From Clostridium jeddahitimonense (lineage in GTDB: Bacteria; Bacillota; Clostridia; Clostridiales; Clostridiaceae), in the NCBI GenBank assembly GCA_000753455.2, contig LM994670.1:1511874-1575873 (forward strand): a stretch of DNA of 64,000 nucleotides, written 5' to 3'. This document shows, piece after piece, positions 49,357 to 58,381 of this stretch; position 1 is the first letter of the stretch; the number at the start of each line of letters is the position of its first letter. The translations under genes and the position numbers were made by a program. Under the pieces are notes generated by a model that was not told where the DNA came from, ran no database searches, and worked only from the letters and a program-made list of their open reading frames with translations.

Positions 49357-51361
49357 AATAGCTGTAAAAAATATTAAAAAGAGCTTTAAAGATTATGCAA
49401 TATATTTTTTAACACTAACTTTTGCAGTATGCATATTTTATTGCTTTAATTCTTTGGACTCACAAATGGCAATAGCTAAAATGAATTCAGTTCAAACATC
49501 TTATGTAGAAGTTATGAAACAATTAATGTCAGGTGTATCGATATTTGTATCATTTATTTTAGCAGGGCTTATTATTTATGCCACTAACTTTTTGATTAAA
49601 AGAAGAAAAAAAGAGTTTGGAATATATATGATGCTTGGCATGAGCAAAAGGAAAATATCATTTATATTACTTGTAGAAACATTAATAGTTGGGATTATAT
49701 CACTTATTGCTGGATTACTACTAGGTTTAGCCTTATCACAAGGATTATCCCTATTAACTGTAAAAATGTTTTTAGTTGAGATATCACAATTCAAATTTGT
49801 AGTTTCAGGTGAAGCAATTATAAAATCAATGACTTATTTTGGCTTAATTTATATTGTTGTTATAATATTTAACCTTATCGTTATTTCAAAATATAAACTT
49901 ATAGATTTAATAAACTCATCTAAAAAAAGTGAAAAGATTAGAGTGAGAAATAAAGTAGTGTCGTTTTTAGTTCTTATAGTGTCAATAGCTATACTAATAA
50001 TAGCTTATTATTTTGCAACAGTTACTAACTTAGATTTTACTGACCCAAGATTTATGACATCAGTTTTTTTAGGTATAATAGGAACTTTAGGGTTCTTCTT
50101 TGGTCTTTCATCAGTATTATTAAGTTTATTAAGAAAAAATGAAAATGCATATTTTAATAGTCTTAATACCTTCACAATAAGACAAATCACAAATAAGTTT
50201 AATACTAATTTTATCTCAATGACAGTTATTTGTTTAATGCTATTTATAACGATAGGGATTCTAACATCGGGATTTAGTATTAAGAAATCCTTTGAGTCAG
50301 GCTTGAAAGAATATACACCATTTGATTTATCATTTACTTTAGATAAAGATACAGAAGATAACAATATACCTATAGAAGAAGCATTGGAGAAATATGGTGT
50401 TATTTTAGATGAAAATACTGAATATATTACTATGAATTCTTATGTAATAGACTTTAGCATTAAAAGTATATTAGGAAAATATACAGATTCAGCTTCAGAG
50501 CTTATAAATTTTAATACAGCATTTGAAAAAGCACAAGTTTTATCTGTTTCTGATTTTAATAAGAATAGGAAACTTCTTGGAAAAGAGAAATTAGAATTAA
50601 ATGATGATGAAATTTATATATCTTCAAACTTTGAAAATATTATTCCTACTATAGAACGATTCTTTAACGAGAATGAAGAGGTCGTTATAGATAATAAAAC
50701 ATATAAAATTAAGGAAAAGAAGATTTTTAAAGACTCATTGGCAACCTCTCCAAGTAGTAATAATATCTTAACATTAATTATGCCTGACTCTTTCTGTGAA
50801 AAATTAACTCCATATGGAGAGAGTATTAATATTAATTATGTAGGAGCAAATAAAGAGAAGAAGAGAGAAGAGGTTAATACAGTATTAGATAAATATATTA
50901 ATATAAACTCTTATTCTTCAGAAAATCAAATTAAATTATCAGGAATTACGAGAGAAATAGCTTATGATGCCAATACAGGTATGTCAACTATAATACTTTT
51001 TGTTGCAATTTATATAGGAATAGTATTTTTACTTTCAAGTGCTGCAGTTTTAGCACTTCAACAATTATCACAATGTAATGAATCTATAGATAGGTATGAA
51101 GCATTAAAGAAAATTGGAGCATCTAAGGCTCAAATTAATAAGAGTATATTGATAGAAGTTCTTACATTCTTTATGATGCCATTATCACTTGCTATAGTAC
51201 ATTCTATAGTTGGAATTAAAATAATAGAAGACTATCTAAAGACTTTTGGAAATTATGATATATTATTATCAAGCTTAATAACTGCATTAATATTTTTAGT
51301 AGTTTATGGCGGATATTTTTATGCTACTTATATTGGCTATAAGAATGCAATAGATAGCTAA
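49346..51361 (+). CDS. FtsX-type ABC permease (BceB-like)
   Basis: A 671-residue membrane protein with about ten transmembrane helices and a large extracellular domain of about 210 residues (about 305-540, from LKEYTPFDLSF to YDANTGM) between helices 7 and 8, as in BceB. The FtsX motif is present near the first cluster (KEFGIYMMLGMSKRKISFILL) and at the C-terminal end (RYEALKKIGASKAQINKSILIEVL). It frees lipid II-cycle targets from peptide antibiotics and signals to the kinase. The ATG at 49346 with GGAGGTGA upstream is chosen over an earlier TTG. Confidence 0.93.
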   Translation: MYFKIAVKNIKKSFKDYAIYFLTLTFAVCIFYCFNSLDSQMAIAKMNSVQTSYVEVMKQLMSGVSIFVSFILAGLIIYATNFLIKRRKKEFGIYMMLGMSKRKISFILLVETLIVGIISLIAGLLLGLALSQGLSLLTVKMFLVEISQFKFVVSGEAIIKSMTYFGLIYIVVIIFNLIVISKYKLIDLINSSKKSEKIRVRNKVVSFLVLIVSIAILIIAYYFATVTNLDFTDPRFMTSVFLGIIGTLGFFFGLSSVLLSLLRKNENAYFNSLNTFTIRQITNKFNTNFISMTVICLMLFITIGILTSGFSIKKSFESGLKEYTPFDLSFTLDKDTEDNNIPIEEALEKYGVILDENTEYITMNSYVIDFSIKSILGKYTDSASELINFNTAFEKAQVLSVSDFNKNRKLLGKEKLELNDDEIYISSNFENIIPTIERFFNENEEVVIDNKTYKIKEKKIFKDSLATSPSSNNILTLIMPDSFCEKLTPYGESININYVGANKEKKREEVNTVLDKYININSYSSENQIKLSGITREIAYDANTGMSTIILFVAIYIGIVFLLSSAAVLALQQLSQCNESIDRYEALKKIGASKAQINKSILIEVLTFFMMPLSLAIVHSIVGIKIIEDYLKTFGNYDILLSSLITALIFLVVYGGYFYATYIGYKNAIDS

Positions 51362-51375
51362 TAAAAGCTTTGAAA

Positions 51376-51420
51376 AATATACCTTTTTATGTTTATAGAC
51401 ATAGAAAGGTATATTTTTTT
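51376..51420 (+). terminator. terminator of the Bce-type module
   Basis: A 17-base-pair stem, 51376-51392 with 51399-51415 (one G-T), then T residues. Confidence 0.92.
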
Positions 51421-51519
51421 GAGATTTAATACCAATATATACAATTTGACATAGAATAAAAAAGAGAATAGAATAGTTCGCATAGGAACTAAAATTAAGA
51501 GATAATAAGGAGAAAGAAA

Positions 51520-51969
51520 ATGGATAAAGCAAAAGAAATTTTTAAAGTAACAAAAAAGACTTTATTACTTATAGCAGGATTAGTATGGTCATTTGCGGGA
51601 TTTAGAGTTTTTACTATAGGATTAGAAGATATTATTAATTATAGAGGAAATAAGTTTATTTCAATATTAGTAGGATCAGTAGTGTTTTATATATTTTTCA
51701 AATTTATATTTTTAAAAATGTATAAAAAGCATTTTATAAGAATTACAACTTCAGGTTTGGATAAGCAGTATTTCTTTCAATTTTTTGATTTAAAAAGTTA
51801 TTTTATAATGGGATTTATGATTACTTTGGGCATTTTAGTTAGGGCAAGTAGAATCTTTAATCCTGTAGGAGTTGCTAATTTTTATATTGGTCTTGGATTT
51901 GCGTTATTTTTGTCAGGAGTGTTATTCTTTATAAGTTTTTCAAATACAAAGAAAATTAAGGTGCAATAG
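51520..51969 (+). CDS. hypothetical four-helix membrane protein
   Basis: A 149-residue protein I do not recognise by name. Four hydrophobic segments lie at about 15-35, 47-66, 90-108 and 118-140, with a basic stretch KMYKKHFIRI between two and three. It has no signal peptide cleavage site or catalytic motif. The ATG has AAGGAGAAAG upstream, a good site, so it is a real gene. It follows the Bce-type module after a terminator, so it is not cotranscribed; a link to antibiotic response is speculative. Confidence 0.78.
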   Translation: MDKAKEIFKVTKKTLLLIAGLVWSFAGFRVFTIGLEDIINYRGNKFISILVGSVVFYIFFKFIFLKMYKKHFIRITTSGLDKQYFFQFFDLKSYFIMGFMITLGILVRASRIFNPVGVANFYIGLGFALFLSGVLFFISFSNTKKIKVQ

Positions 51970-51992
51970 GAGAATTAGAATTATAAGTAAGA

Positions 51993-52235
51993 ATGGGGCA
52001 TTTAGTTTTGTTTTTAGTCTATAAGATAATCAAACTCTGATACAAGCAAGCTATACATGGGATAATAGGTTTCTTAGTAATAGTACTTATGATTTTTCAT
52101 GTTTCATGAGCAATGTATGTATTATGCAAAAATTATGAAAAGAAGAAAGAAGCTTTATATAAATTTAGCATAACAGTTTGGCTAATTTGATTAGTACCCT
52201 ATATTGTAGGAATGTTTATAGGAATAGCTGAATAA
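51993..52235 (+). pseudogene. decayed HsmA-like membrane protein gene with in-frame TGA codons
   Basis: The frame from about 52041 to the TAA at 52233 reads as a coherent membrane protein (YKQAIHGIIGFLVIVLMIFH, AMYVLCKNYEKKKEALYKF, LVPYIVGMFIGIAE) but is broken by TGA at 52107-52109 and 52188-52190; a third TGA at 52038-52040 precedes it. The two internal TGAs fall where relatives of the HsmA (TIGR03987) family carry Trp (FH-x-x-W-A and V-W-L-I-W-L-V-P-Y). The N-terminal half is not recognisable. Simple decay through TGG to TGA changes explains it; family assignment rests on memory of the pattern. Confidence 0.6.
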
Positions 52236-52284
52236 GAAATGCCATTTTAATTATATCTATAACTCTAAGAATTTAACAAAAAGG

Positions 52285-52317
52285 ATACATCTACTAAGGT
52301 AGATGTATTTTTTTATT
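52285..52317 (+). terminator. terminator after the decayed gene
   Basis: ATACATCTAC (52285-52294) and GTAGATGTAT (52299-52308), then seven T. It survives although the gene before it is broken. The remaining bases of the 51970-52527 gap hold the pseudogene and the LacI operator. Confidence 0.88.
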
Positions 52318-52456
52318 TAAATATAAACTAGAAATATTTTAAATCTCTTAAATGTATTTTATATAGCTAAAATCTTCTTACAACATTTTGTTAAAGATTA
52401 CAAATTAATATCTAAAACAAAAATAAATTGTATTAATTTGATGAGAAGATATAAAA

Positions 52457-52485
52457 GGTAAACACTTGAAATGTAAATGTTTACC
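52457..52485. promoter_or_regulatory. candidate autoregulatory operator of the LacI-family gene
   Basis: GGTAAACA (52457-52464) and TGTTTACC (52478-52485) are perfect inverted halves; inside, GTAAATGTTTAC (52473-52484) is itself a compact palindrome (GTAAA/TTTAC). It lies 43 bases before the LacI start, where autorepression would occur. Which protein binds is inferred. Confidence 0.55.
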
Positions 52486-52527
52486 GATTAAAATAAATAT
52501 ATACTAGATTAAAGGAATGATATAGCA

Positions 52528-53526
52528 ATGGTTAAACAAGATGATATAGCAAGAATTTTAAATATATCAAGAACTACAGTAGCAAGAGCATTAAATGGAA
52601 AAGATAATATTAAACCGGAGACTAAGAAAAGAATACTAGAACTATGTGAAGAGCTTGGATATGTAAAAAATCCAATTAGTACAAGCTTAGCACTTAAAAA
52701 TGAAAAAAATATTTATGCTTTCATTATCAAAGGAAGAAATACCTACTATACAAATACTATAAAAAAAGGCTTAAAATCAGCACATAAAGAGCTTAGTATG
52801 TATAAGTTTAACTTATTTATAGTAGAAACTAATATCGATTATCCAGAAGAACAAATTGAAAAGTTACAAAAAATAATTAGAACAAAACAGGTAGATGGAA
52901 TAATAATAACACCACTTTTAAAAGATAGAGTTAAGAAGATAAAGCGTGACAATCCTAATATAAGTTTCATAGCATTAGATTTACCTTTAGACAGAACTAC
53001 GTTAAGTATTTATTCTGATTACAATAAGTTAGGAAGAATATTGGGCAATATGTTACTAAATTCAATAAGTAAGGATGATAAAATTCTATTAATTGAAACT
53101 GAAGATGACATGATTTCGGCAAAGGATAGTTTTAATGGATTATATCAGAAATTATTAGAAGAAAAAAAGTGTGGAATTGTAGGACCTTATTTTGTTAGTG
53201 ATTTAGAAAATAATATTCCTAAAGTTATCAGTGATTATATGACTAAAGATATTGATGCAATATATGCTAGTAGGTTTTTAGAAAATATAATTGATTATAT
53301 TTTAAAAGAAGAGAGATACGAATTGAAGATTGTAATGATCGGACTCTCTGATAAAATAAAAAAGTTTATATTAGAGGATAAAGTTCTAGCAGCAGTAACT
53401 CCAGACTATTATAAGATGGGGGTTACAGCGATAAACATGATGTTTGAGTGCTTGTATAAAGGCATTAATCCAGAAAAAATAAAAAGTGACCTAGAGTATA
53501 AAATAATAGTAAAAGAAAATTTATAA
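52528..53526 (+). CDS. LacI family transcriptional regulator
   Basis: A 332-residue regulator. The N-terminal helix-turn-helix and hinge read DDIARILNISRTTVARALNGKDNIKPETKKRI, followed by a periplasmic-binding-protein-like effector domain (KNIYAFIIKGRNTYYTNTIKKGL, VDGIIITPLL, AAVTPDYYKMGVTAINMM). The hinge helix is less typical (LGYVKNPISTSLALK). It is the divergence point for the 53.7-64 kb catabolic cluster and most likely represses it through the tandem operators at 53593-53620; the effector would be the imported compound or its derivative. Confidence 0.92.
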   Translation: MVKQDDIARILNISRTTVARALNGKDNIKPETKKRILELCEELGYVKNPISTSLALKNEKNIYAFIIKGRNTYYTNTIKKGLKSAHKELSMYKFNLFIVETNIDYPEEQIEKLQKIIRTKQVDGIIITPLLKDRVKKIKRDNPNISFIALDLPLDRTTLSIYSDYNKLGRILGNMLLNSISKDDKILLIETEDDMISAKDSFNGLYQKLLEEKKCGIVGPYFVSDLENNIPKVISDYMTKDIDAIYASRFLENIIDYILKEERYELKIVMIGLSDKIKKFILEDKVLAAVTPDYYKMGVTAINMMFECLYKGINPEKIKSDLEYKIIVKENL

Positions 53527-53592
53527 GAAAGCTGTATACGTTTTTTTAGAGGTGAATATATATTTATTAATAGTATTTTTTATAAAGTAAAA

Positions 53593-53620
53593 TGTTCGCG
53601 AGAATATGTTCGCGAGAATA
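53593..53620 (+). promoter_or_regulatory. tandem LacI-type operators
   Basis: TGTTCGCGAGAATA occurs twice, back to back (53593-53606 and 53607-53620). Each copy is an imperfect 14-base palindrome centred on a CG step (TGTTCGC / GAGAATA, five of seven positions symmetric), the classic form of LacI-family operators. They lie about 75 bases before the first gene of the catabolic cluster. Confidence 0.7.
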
Positions 53621-53693
53621 TTAAAAGTAATTTGTAATATTTTTTAATATTAAATAAATCTAAAAAGTTAAGAAAGGGTATGGAGGGAGAAAC

Positions 53694-55364
53694 ATGAAAA
53701 AGACAATAAGTTGTATTATTGCAGGGCTTATGGCATTTTCCTTAGTGTCATGCGGAAGTAACAGTAAGGAAGAGAGTACAAATGAAGGAGGCGAAAATAC
53801 TACTGAACAACAAACCGAAGAAACTAGGCAAACATTATATTCTAATGGAGGACCAGTTGAGTTCTTTGAAACACCTTGGTTAAATCCGGGTTCATATACG
53901 TATTCAAAAGTATTATATGATCACTTGATTGAATCAGATTCAGACTTAGCCCCTTCTAAAGGAGAATTGGCAAAAGAGTATAATCTAAGTGAAGATGGTA
54001 CTGAATTAGTATTTGAATTGAGAGATGATATTTATTGGCATGATGGTGAAAAGATAACTCCAGAAGATATAAAGTGGAGTATTGAGTATTCAATGCATAC
54101 AGCTGTTGTAAATCCAGTTTTCTTAAATACATTTAAAGCTATTGTAGGTAGTGAAGATTATCTAGGTGGAAAATCTGAAGGATTAGAAGGTATAACTATT
54201 GAGGGAAACAAAATTACTATAAAATTTGATAAAGTTGCTCCTGATGCATTATTAACATTTACACAATTTGCGCCATTACCGTCTAAATACTTCGATGGGG
54301 TAGATCCATTAAAATTCCAACAAGCAGAGTACTTCCAAAATCCAGTTGGCTCCGGGCCATTTAAAGTTAAAGAAGTTAAGATGAATGATTATACAACTTT
54401 AGAACCTTTTGATAAATATTATGATGGTGTTGCAAGTTTTGATATTCATCTAACACCAAGCCCTGGAGATAGTGATGCTAACCTTGTAAATAACGCAAGA
54501 TCTGGGTTAGTTGATTACGCTTATACTAAGAGTGTTGCTGATGTTAAAGCTTTAAAAGATACTCCTGGGATAAAGCTATCCCAAGTTGATGTAAGATATA
54601 CAAGATTATTCTATTTAAATAAATTTGATAAAGTTGATGGAAGTAAATCACCACTTGCTGATGCAAGAGTTAGACAAGCTATAAGATATGCAATAGATAT
54701 GAAAACAATTGGTGAAAACTTATTTGATGGTTCTATAATACCTGCAAATAGCTTAACTCCTAATGGTTCTGATAAAGTAGATGGACTAGAAAATTATGAT
54801 TATAATCCAGAAAAAGCAAAGGAATTATTATCAGAGGCTGGATGGGATCCAAATTATGAGTTAGATGTTGTTTATTATTACACAGATCAATTAACTGTAG
54901 ACTTTATGACTGCAATTCAATCATATTTAAAAGATGTTGGAATGAAGATGAAGTTTAGATTAGTTGAAGGTGACTTAGCAACAATCCTTTGGAAAGCACC
55001 TGAAGATCAAGTTAATGGACCAAGCGTAGTAGATTGGGATATGGCTTATGCAGCAAATGCAGCACTTTCAATGCATGAATACTATGATAGATATAGAACT
55101 GGATCACCAGCGAACTCTCATACTCCATCTGATGATAAATTAAATGAGCTAATAGATGCAACTAATGCTTCAGTTGATCCAGAAGCTCAAAAAGAAGCAT
55201 TCTACGAATTACAAAAATATGAAAATGAAAACCTATTTACAATGGCTTTATACTATCAACCAATATTTGTTATTGAAAGTGAAAGACTTGAAACTGGAAT
55301 AGAAAAACAAGGTAATCCTCAATTTAATTACGATTGGAATATTCAAAATTGGAAGCTTAAATAA
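53694..55364 (+). CDS. ABC transporter substrate-binding lipoprotein (family 5, Dpp/Sat-like)
   Basis: A 556-residue family 5 solute-binding protein. The signal peptide ends in the lipobox FSLVSCGS, giving a lipidated Cys at about 20, followed by a Ser/Glu/Thr-rich linker. Conserved blocks: LSEDGTELVFELRDDIYWHDGEKITPEDIKWS (about 98-129), VGSGPFKVKEV (about 218-228), ARVRQAIRYAIDMKTI (about 322-337). The family binds peptides, nickel, sugars or sialic acids. The neighbouring lyase and esterase genes suggest a sugar acid rather than peptides. Good AGGGAGA site before the ATG. Confidence 0.92.
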   Translation: MKKTISCIIAGLMAFSLVSCGSNSKEESTNEGGENTTEQQTEETRQTLYSNGGPVEFFETPWLNPGSYTYSKVLYDHLIESDSDLAPSKGELAKEYNLSEDGTELVFELRDDIYWHDGEKITPEDIKWSIEYSMHTAVVNPVFLNTFKAIVGSEDYLGGKSEGLEGITIEGNKITIKFDKVAPDALLTFTQFAPLPSKYFDGVDPLKFQQAEYFQNPVGSGPFKVKEVKMNDYTTLEPFDKYYDGVASFDIHLTPSPGDSDANLVNNARSGLVDYAYTKSVADVKALKDTPGIKLSQVDVRYTRLFYLNKFDKVDGSKSPLADARVRQAIRYAIDMKTIGENLFDGSIIPANSLTPNGSDKVDGLENYDYNPEKAKELLSEAGWDPNYELDVVYYYTDQLTVDFMTAIQSYLKDVGMKMKFRLVEGDLATILWKAPEDQVNGPSVVDWDMAYAANAALSMHEYYDRYRTGSPANSHTPSDDKLNELIDATNASVDPEAQKEAFYELQKYENENLFTMALYYQPIFVIESERLETGIEKQGNPQFNYDWNIQNWKLK

Positions 55365-55378
55365 TATAAAATAATCAT

Positions 55379-55408
55379 TAGGGGACTTAGAGGAAAACTA
55401 GCCCCCTA
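55379..55408 (+). other. hairpin between binding-protein and permease genes
   Basis: TAGGGG (55379-55384) and CCCCTA (55403-55408) enclose a further CTTAG/CTAG pairing. No T-run follows, so it probably stabilises or limits the transcript so that the binding protein is made in excess. Confidence 0.55.
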
Positions 55409-55431
55409 GTGTATAAATATAGGAGGATTTT

Positions 55432-56391
55432 ATGCTAAAGTACACATTAAAAAAATTATTAGGTCTTATTCCAATGCTTATATTTATAACTTTTATAATT
55501 TATTTAGGACTTGAATTAACTCCAGGAGATGCTGTATCTCACATGATTAGTCCAGAAATGTTAGCTAACGTAGATCCAGCTAAGTTAGAAGAAATTCGTG
55601 CATCATATGGGTTAAATGATCCATTTTTATTAAGATATTTTAGGTGGCTTGGGGAAATATTAAGAGGTAATTTTGGATATAGCGTTTCAAGTGGGGTTCC
55701 TATAATAAAGATAATTAAAGATTTATTACCAGCAACACTTGAACTATCTGTAGCTGCATTATGCATTTCTACTATTTTAGGAAGTGTTTTAGGATTATTT
55801 AGTGCTATAAGAAGAGGAACATTTTCAGAAAATTTATTAACCGTAGCAGGGATGATTGGAGTCTCAATACCACAATTTTTCTTCGGGATGGTATGTATAT
55901 TAATATTTTCATTAAATTTAGGATGGTTACCAGTTGGAGGACGTATGATGCCTGGTAAAACTGCATTTGTAGATCGTTATGAGTATTTAATTTTACCGGC
56001 TCTTGTATTAGGTATAGCCTTAACAGCAGGAGTTATGAGATATGCACGTTCTAGTATGCTTGACACAATGAATAAGGAATACATACGAACTGCCAGAAGT
56101 AAAGGATTACCGGAGTGGAGAGTAAATCTTGTTCATGGCTTTAGAGTAGCGCTTACTCCTGTTATAGTTCTTGTAGGATTTAGATTGCCAACACTAATTG
56201 GTGGAGCTGTAGTAATAGAAACTATATTTAGATGGCCGGGTATAGGAAGCGCATTTGCAACAGCTGTCCGTGGGCAAAATTATCCTTTAGTTATGATGAT
56301 TGCTTTACTTACTGTAACTGCAGTTTTAGTAGCAAGCTTTTTAGTAGATATAGCAACAGCTTTACTTGATCCACGTGTAAAGTTAGATTAG
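55432..56391 (+). CDS. ABC transporter permease (DppB type)
   Basis: A 319-residue permease with about six transmembrane segments. The N-terminal LGLIPMLIFITFIIYLGLELTPGDA and the EAA loop MNKEYIRTARSKGLPEWRVNLVHGFR (about 205-230) are DppB/OppB-like; the C terminus IDIATALLDPRVKL is standard. AGGAGG precedes the ATG. It pairs with the DppC-type permease 10 bases downstream. Confidence 0.94.
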   Translation: MLKYTLKKLLGLIPMLIFITFIIYLGLELTPGDAVSHMISPEMLANVDPAKLEEIRASYGLNDPFLLRYFRWLGEILRGNFGYSVSSGVPIIKIIKDLLPATLELSVAALCISTILGSVLGLFSAIRRGTFSENLLTVAGMIGVSIPQFFFGMVCILIFSLNLGWLPVGGRMMPGKTAFVDRYEYLILPALVLGIALTAGVMRYARSSMLDTMNKEYIRTARSKGLPEWRVNLVHGFRVALTPVIVLVGFRLPTLIGGAVVIETIFRWPGIGSAFATAVRGQNYPLVMMIALLTVTAVLVASFLVDIATALLDPRVKLD

Positions 56392-56401
56392 GGGGATAAC
56401 T

Positions 56402-57331
56402 ATGGCAGAATTAAAAGTCAAAAGAAGTAGATTAGATCGTAAGCTTGATAGGATAAGAGAAAAAGAGGAAGCTGGATTATTAGGGCAAAAAAAGGTTAAC
56501 CGTTCATTAAGAAAGTTAATGAATAATAAATTAGCTGTTATAGGGGTTGTTATATTCACAGCAATATTGTTAGCTTCAATATTTGCACCTATATTAACTA
56601 AGTATGATCCATTAGCTGTAGATATGAAATCTGTTTTACAGCCACCATCTGCAGAGCATTGGTTTGGAACAGATAAAGTGGGAAGGGATGTTTTTGCAAG
56701 AGTTTTATATGGAGGAAGAATATCAATAATTATAGGATTAGGAAGCGCATTAGGATGTGCGTTAATAGGAGTATTGCTTGGATGTTATGGAGGATATAAA
56801 GGTGGGATATTTGATAAGGTAGTTTTACGTTTATCAGAAGTATTCATGTCTTTCCCACAATTAATATTAGTTTTATTACTAGTAACAATCTTAGGGCAAA
56901 GTTTAACTAACTTAATAATAATATTTATTTTAACTGGTTGGGGAAGTGTCTATCGTATGGCTAGAGCGAAAATATTATCTATTAGAGAGGAAGAATATGT
57001 TCAATCTTTAAAATCCTTCGGTTTAAATGATTTCTTAATATGCTATAAGCATATGCTTCCGAATGCTATAGGACCAATTGTAGTAAATATAACTTTAAGC
57101 ACTGCAATGTTTATCTTAGAAGAAGCATCTTTAAGTTTTTTAGGATTAGGGGTACCACTTGAAATAGCAACATGGGGAAATATACTAAATGCATCTCAAG
57201 ATATGTTTACATTACAAAATAATTGGTGGTTATGGTTGCCAGTAGGTATTATTATTTCATTATTTGTTATGAGTATTAACTTTGTCGGAGATGGGCTTAG
57301 GGATACAACAGATCCAACACAACAAGGATAA
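56402..57331 (+). CDS. ABC transporter permease (DppC type)
   Basis: A 309-residue permease. A basic, charged N terminus of about 45 residues precedes the first helix; then APILTKYDPLAVDMKSVLQPPSAEHWFGTDKVGRDVFARVLYG (the GTDxxGRDvfsR motif at about 90-100) and the EAA loop SIREEEYVQSLKSFGLNDFLICYKHMLPN. Second transmembrane subunit of the importer. Confidence 0.94.
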   Translation: MAELKVKRSRLDRKLDRIREKEEAGLLGQKKVNRSLRKLMNNKLAVIGVVIFTAILLASIFAPILTKYDPLAVDMKSVLQPPSAEHWFGTDKVGRDVFARVLYGGRISIIIGLGSALGCALIGVLLGCYGGYKGGIFDKVVLRLSEVFMSFPQLILVLLLVTILGQSLTNLIIIFILTGWGSVYRMARAKILSIREEEYVQSLKSFGLNDFLICYKHMLPNAIGPIVVNITLSTAMFILEEASLSFLGLGVPLEIATWGNILNASQDMFTLQNNWWLWLPVGIIISLFVMSINFVGDGLRDTTDPTQQG

Positions 57332-57343
57332 GGAGGAAAGGAA

Positions 57344-58381
57344 ATGGAAGATAGAGTGATTATTACAGTTAAAGATTTAAAAACATATTTTTATACAAAT
57401 CAAAGATGTAACAAAGCAATTAATGGAGTTTCTTTCCAAGTGAAAAAGGGAAAAACACTTTGTGTAGTTGGAGAATCAGGTTGTGGAAAAAGTGTTACAG
57501 CTTCATCTATAATGCAGTTATTACCTAAGCTATCAAGGATTGAAGATGGTGAAATAATTTATCATGGAGATAAAGGGGATATAAGAATAGATAGATTAGA
57601 AAGAAATGGAAAACAGATGAGGAGCTTAAGAGGTAAGGACATAGCTATGATATTTCAAGATCCGATGACTGCTTTAAACCCAGTATATACTATTGGATAT
57701 CAAATATCAGAAAACATACTTTGCCACGAAAAAGTTTCAAAGAAGGAGGCCAACGCAAGGACTTTAGAGCTATTAAAAGATATGGGAATACCTTTTCCAG
57801 AACAAAGAATAAATGAGTATCCGCATCAATTTTCAGGTGGGATGCGTCAAAGAGCTATGATAGCAATGGCAATGAGTTGTAATCCAAAGGTATTAATAGC
57901 TGATGAACCTACCACTGCGCTTGATGTCACTATCCAAGCACAGATCTTTGAATTGATGGAAAAGCTTAAAAAAGAAAACGATACAGCTATACTTTTAATA
58001 ACTCATGATATGGGAGTAGTAAGTGAGCTAGCAGATGAAGTTGCGGTAATGTATATGGGTAATATTATTGAGAGTGGTACTGTTGATGAAGTTTTAAGAA
58101 GTCCAGCGCATCCTTATACTGAAGCATTATTAAAGTCAATTCCTGTTTTGGGCAAAGGTAAAAATCAGGATTTGAATCCTATTAAAGGTTCTACTCCAGA
58201 CCCTTATGATAGACCCAAAGGATGTCAATTTGAGCCTAGATGTGATTATGCTTGCGAAAAGTGCAGTAGTATGCCTGGGGAAGTAGAGATTTGTAACACT
58301 CATATAGTTCGCTGCTTTAAGTATAAAGAAGTTTTAAACAAGAATAAAATAACAGAGGAGGTGGGGGTAAGTGGAAAATAA
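57344..58381 (+). CDS. ABC transporter ATP-binding protein (OppD/DppD type)
   Basis: A 345-residue ATPase: Walker A GESGCGKSV (about 43-51), DPMTALNPVYTIGYQI, signature FSGGMRQRAMIAMAMS (about 163-178), Walker B LIADEPTTALDVT, switch LITHD, and the C-terminal oligopeptide-transporter extension with cysteines (CQFEPRCDYACEKC) that may hold an iron-sulfur cluster. It overlaps the OppF-type gene by 11 bases. Confidence 0.94.
   Translation: MEDRVIITVKDLKTYFYTNQRCNKAINGVSFQVKKGKTLCVVGESGCGKSVTASSIMQLLPKLSRIEDGEIIYHGDKGDIRIDRLERNGKQMRSLRGKDIAMIFQDPMTALNPVYTIGYQISENILCHEKVSKKEANARTLELLKDMGIPFPEQRINEYPHQFSGGMRQRAMIAMAMSCNPKVLIADEPTTALDVTIQAQIFELMEKLKKENDTAILLITHDMGVVSELADEVAVMYMGNIIESGTVDEVLRSPAHPYTEALLKSIPVLGKGKNQDLNPIKGSTPDPYDRPKGCQFEPRCDYACEKCSSMPGEVEICNTHIVRCFKYKEVLNKNKITEEVGVSGK

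Noticed and set aside
52038..52190. TGA as tryptophan or selenocysteine in the HsmA-like frame
   Set aside because: All other genes use TGA rarely and as a stop; no SECIS-like hairpin is evident and the N-terminal half of the gene is missing, so decay is simpler.
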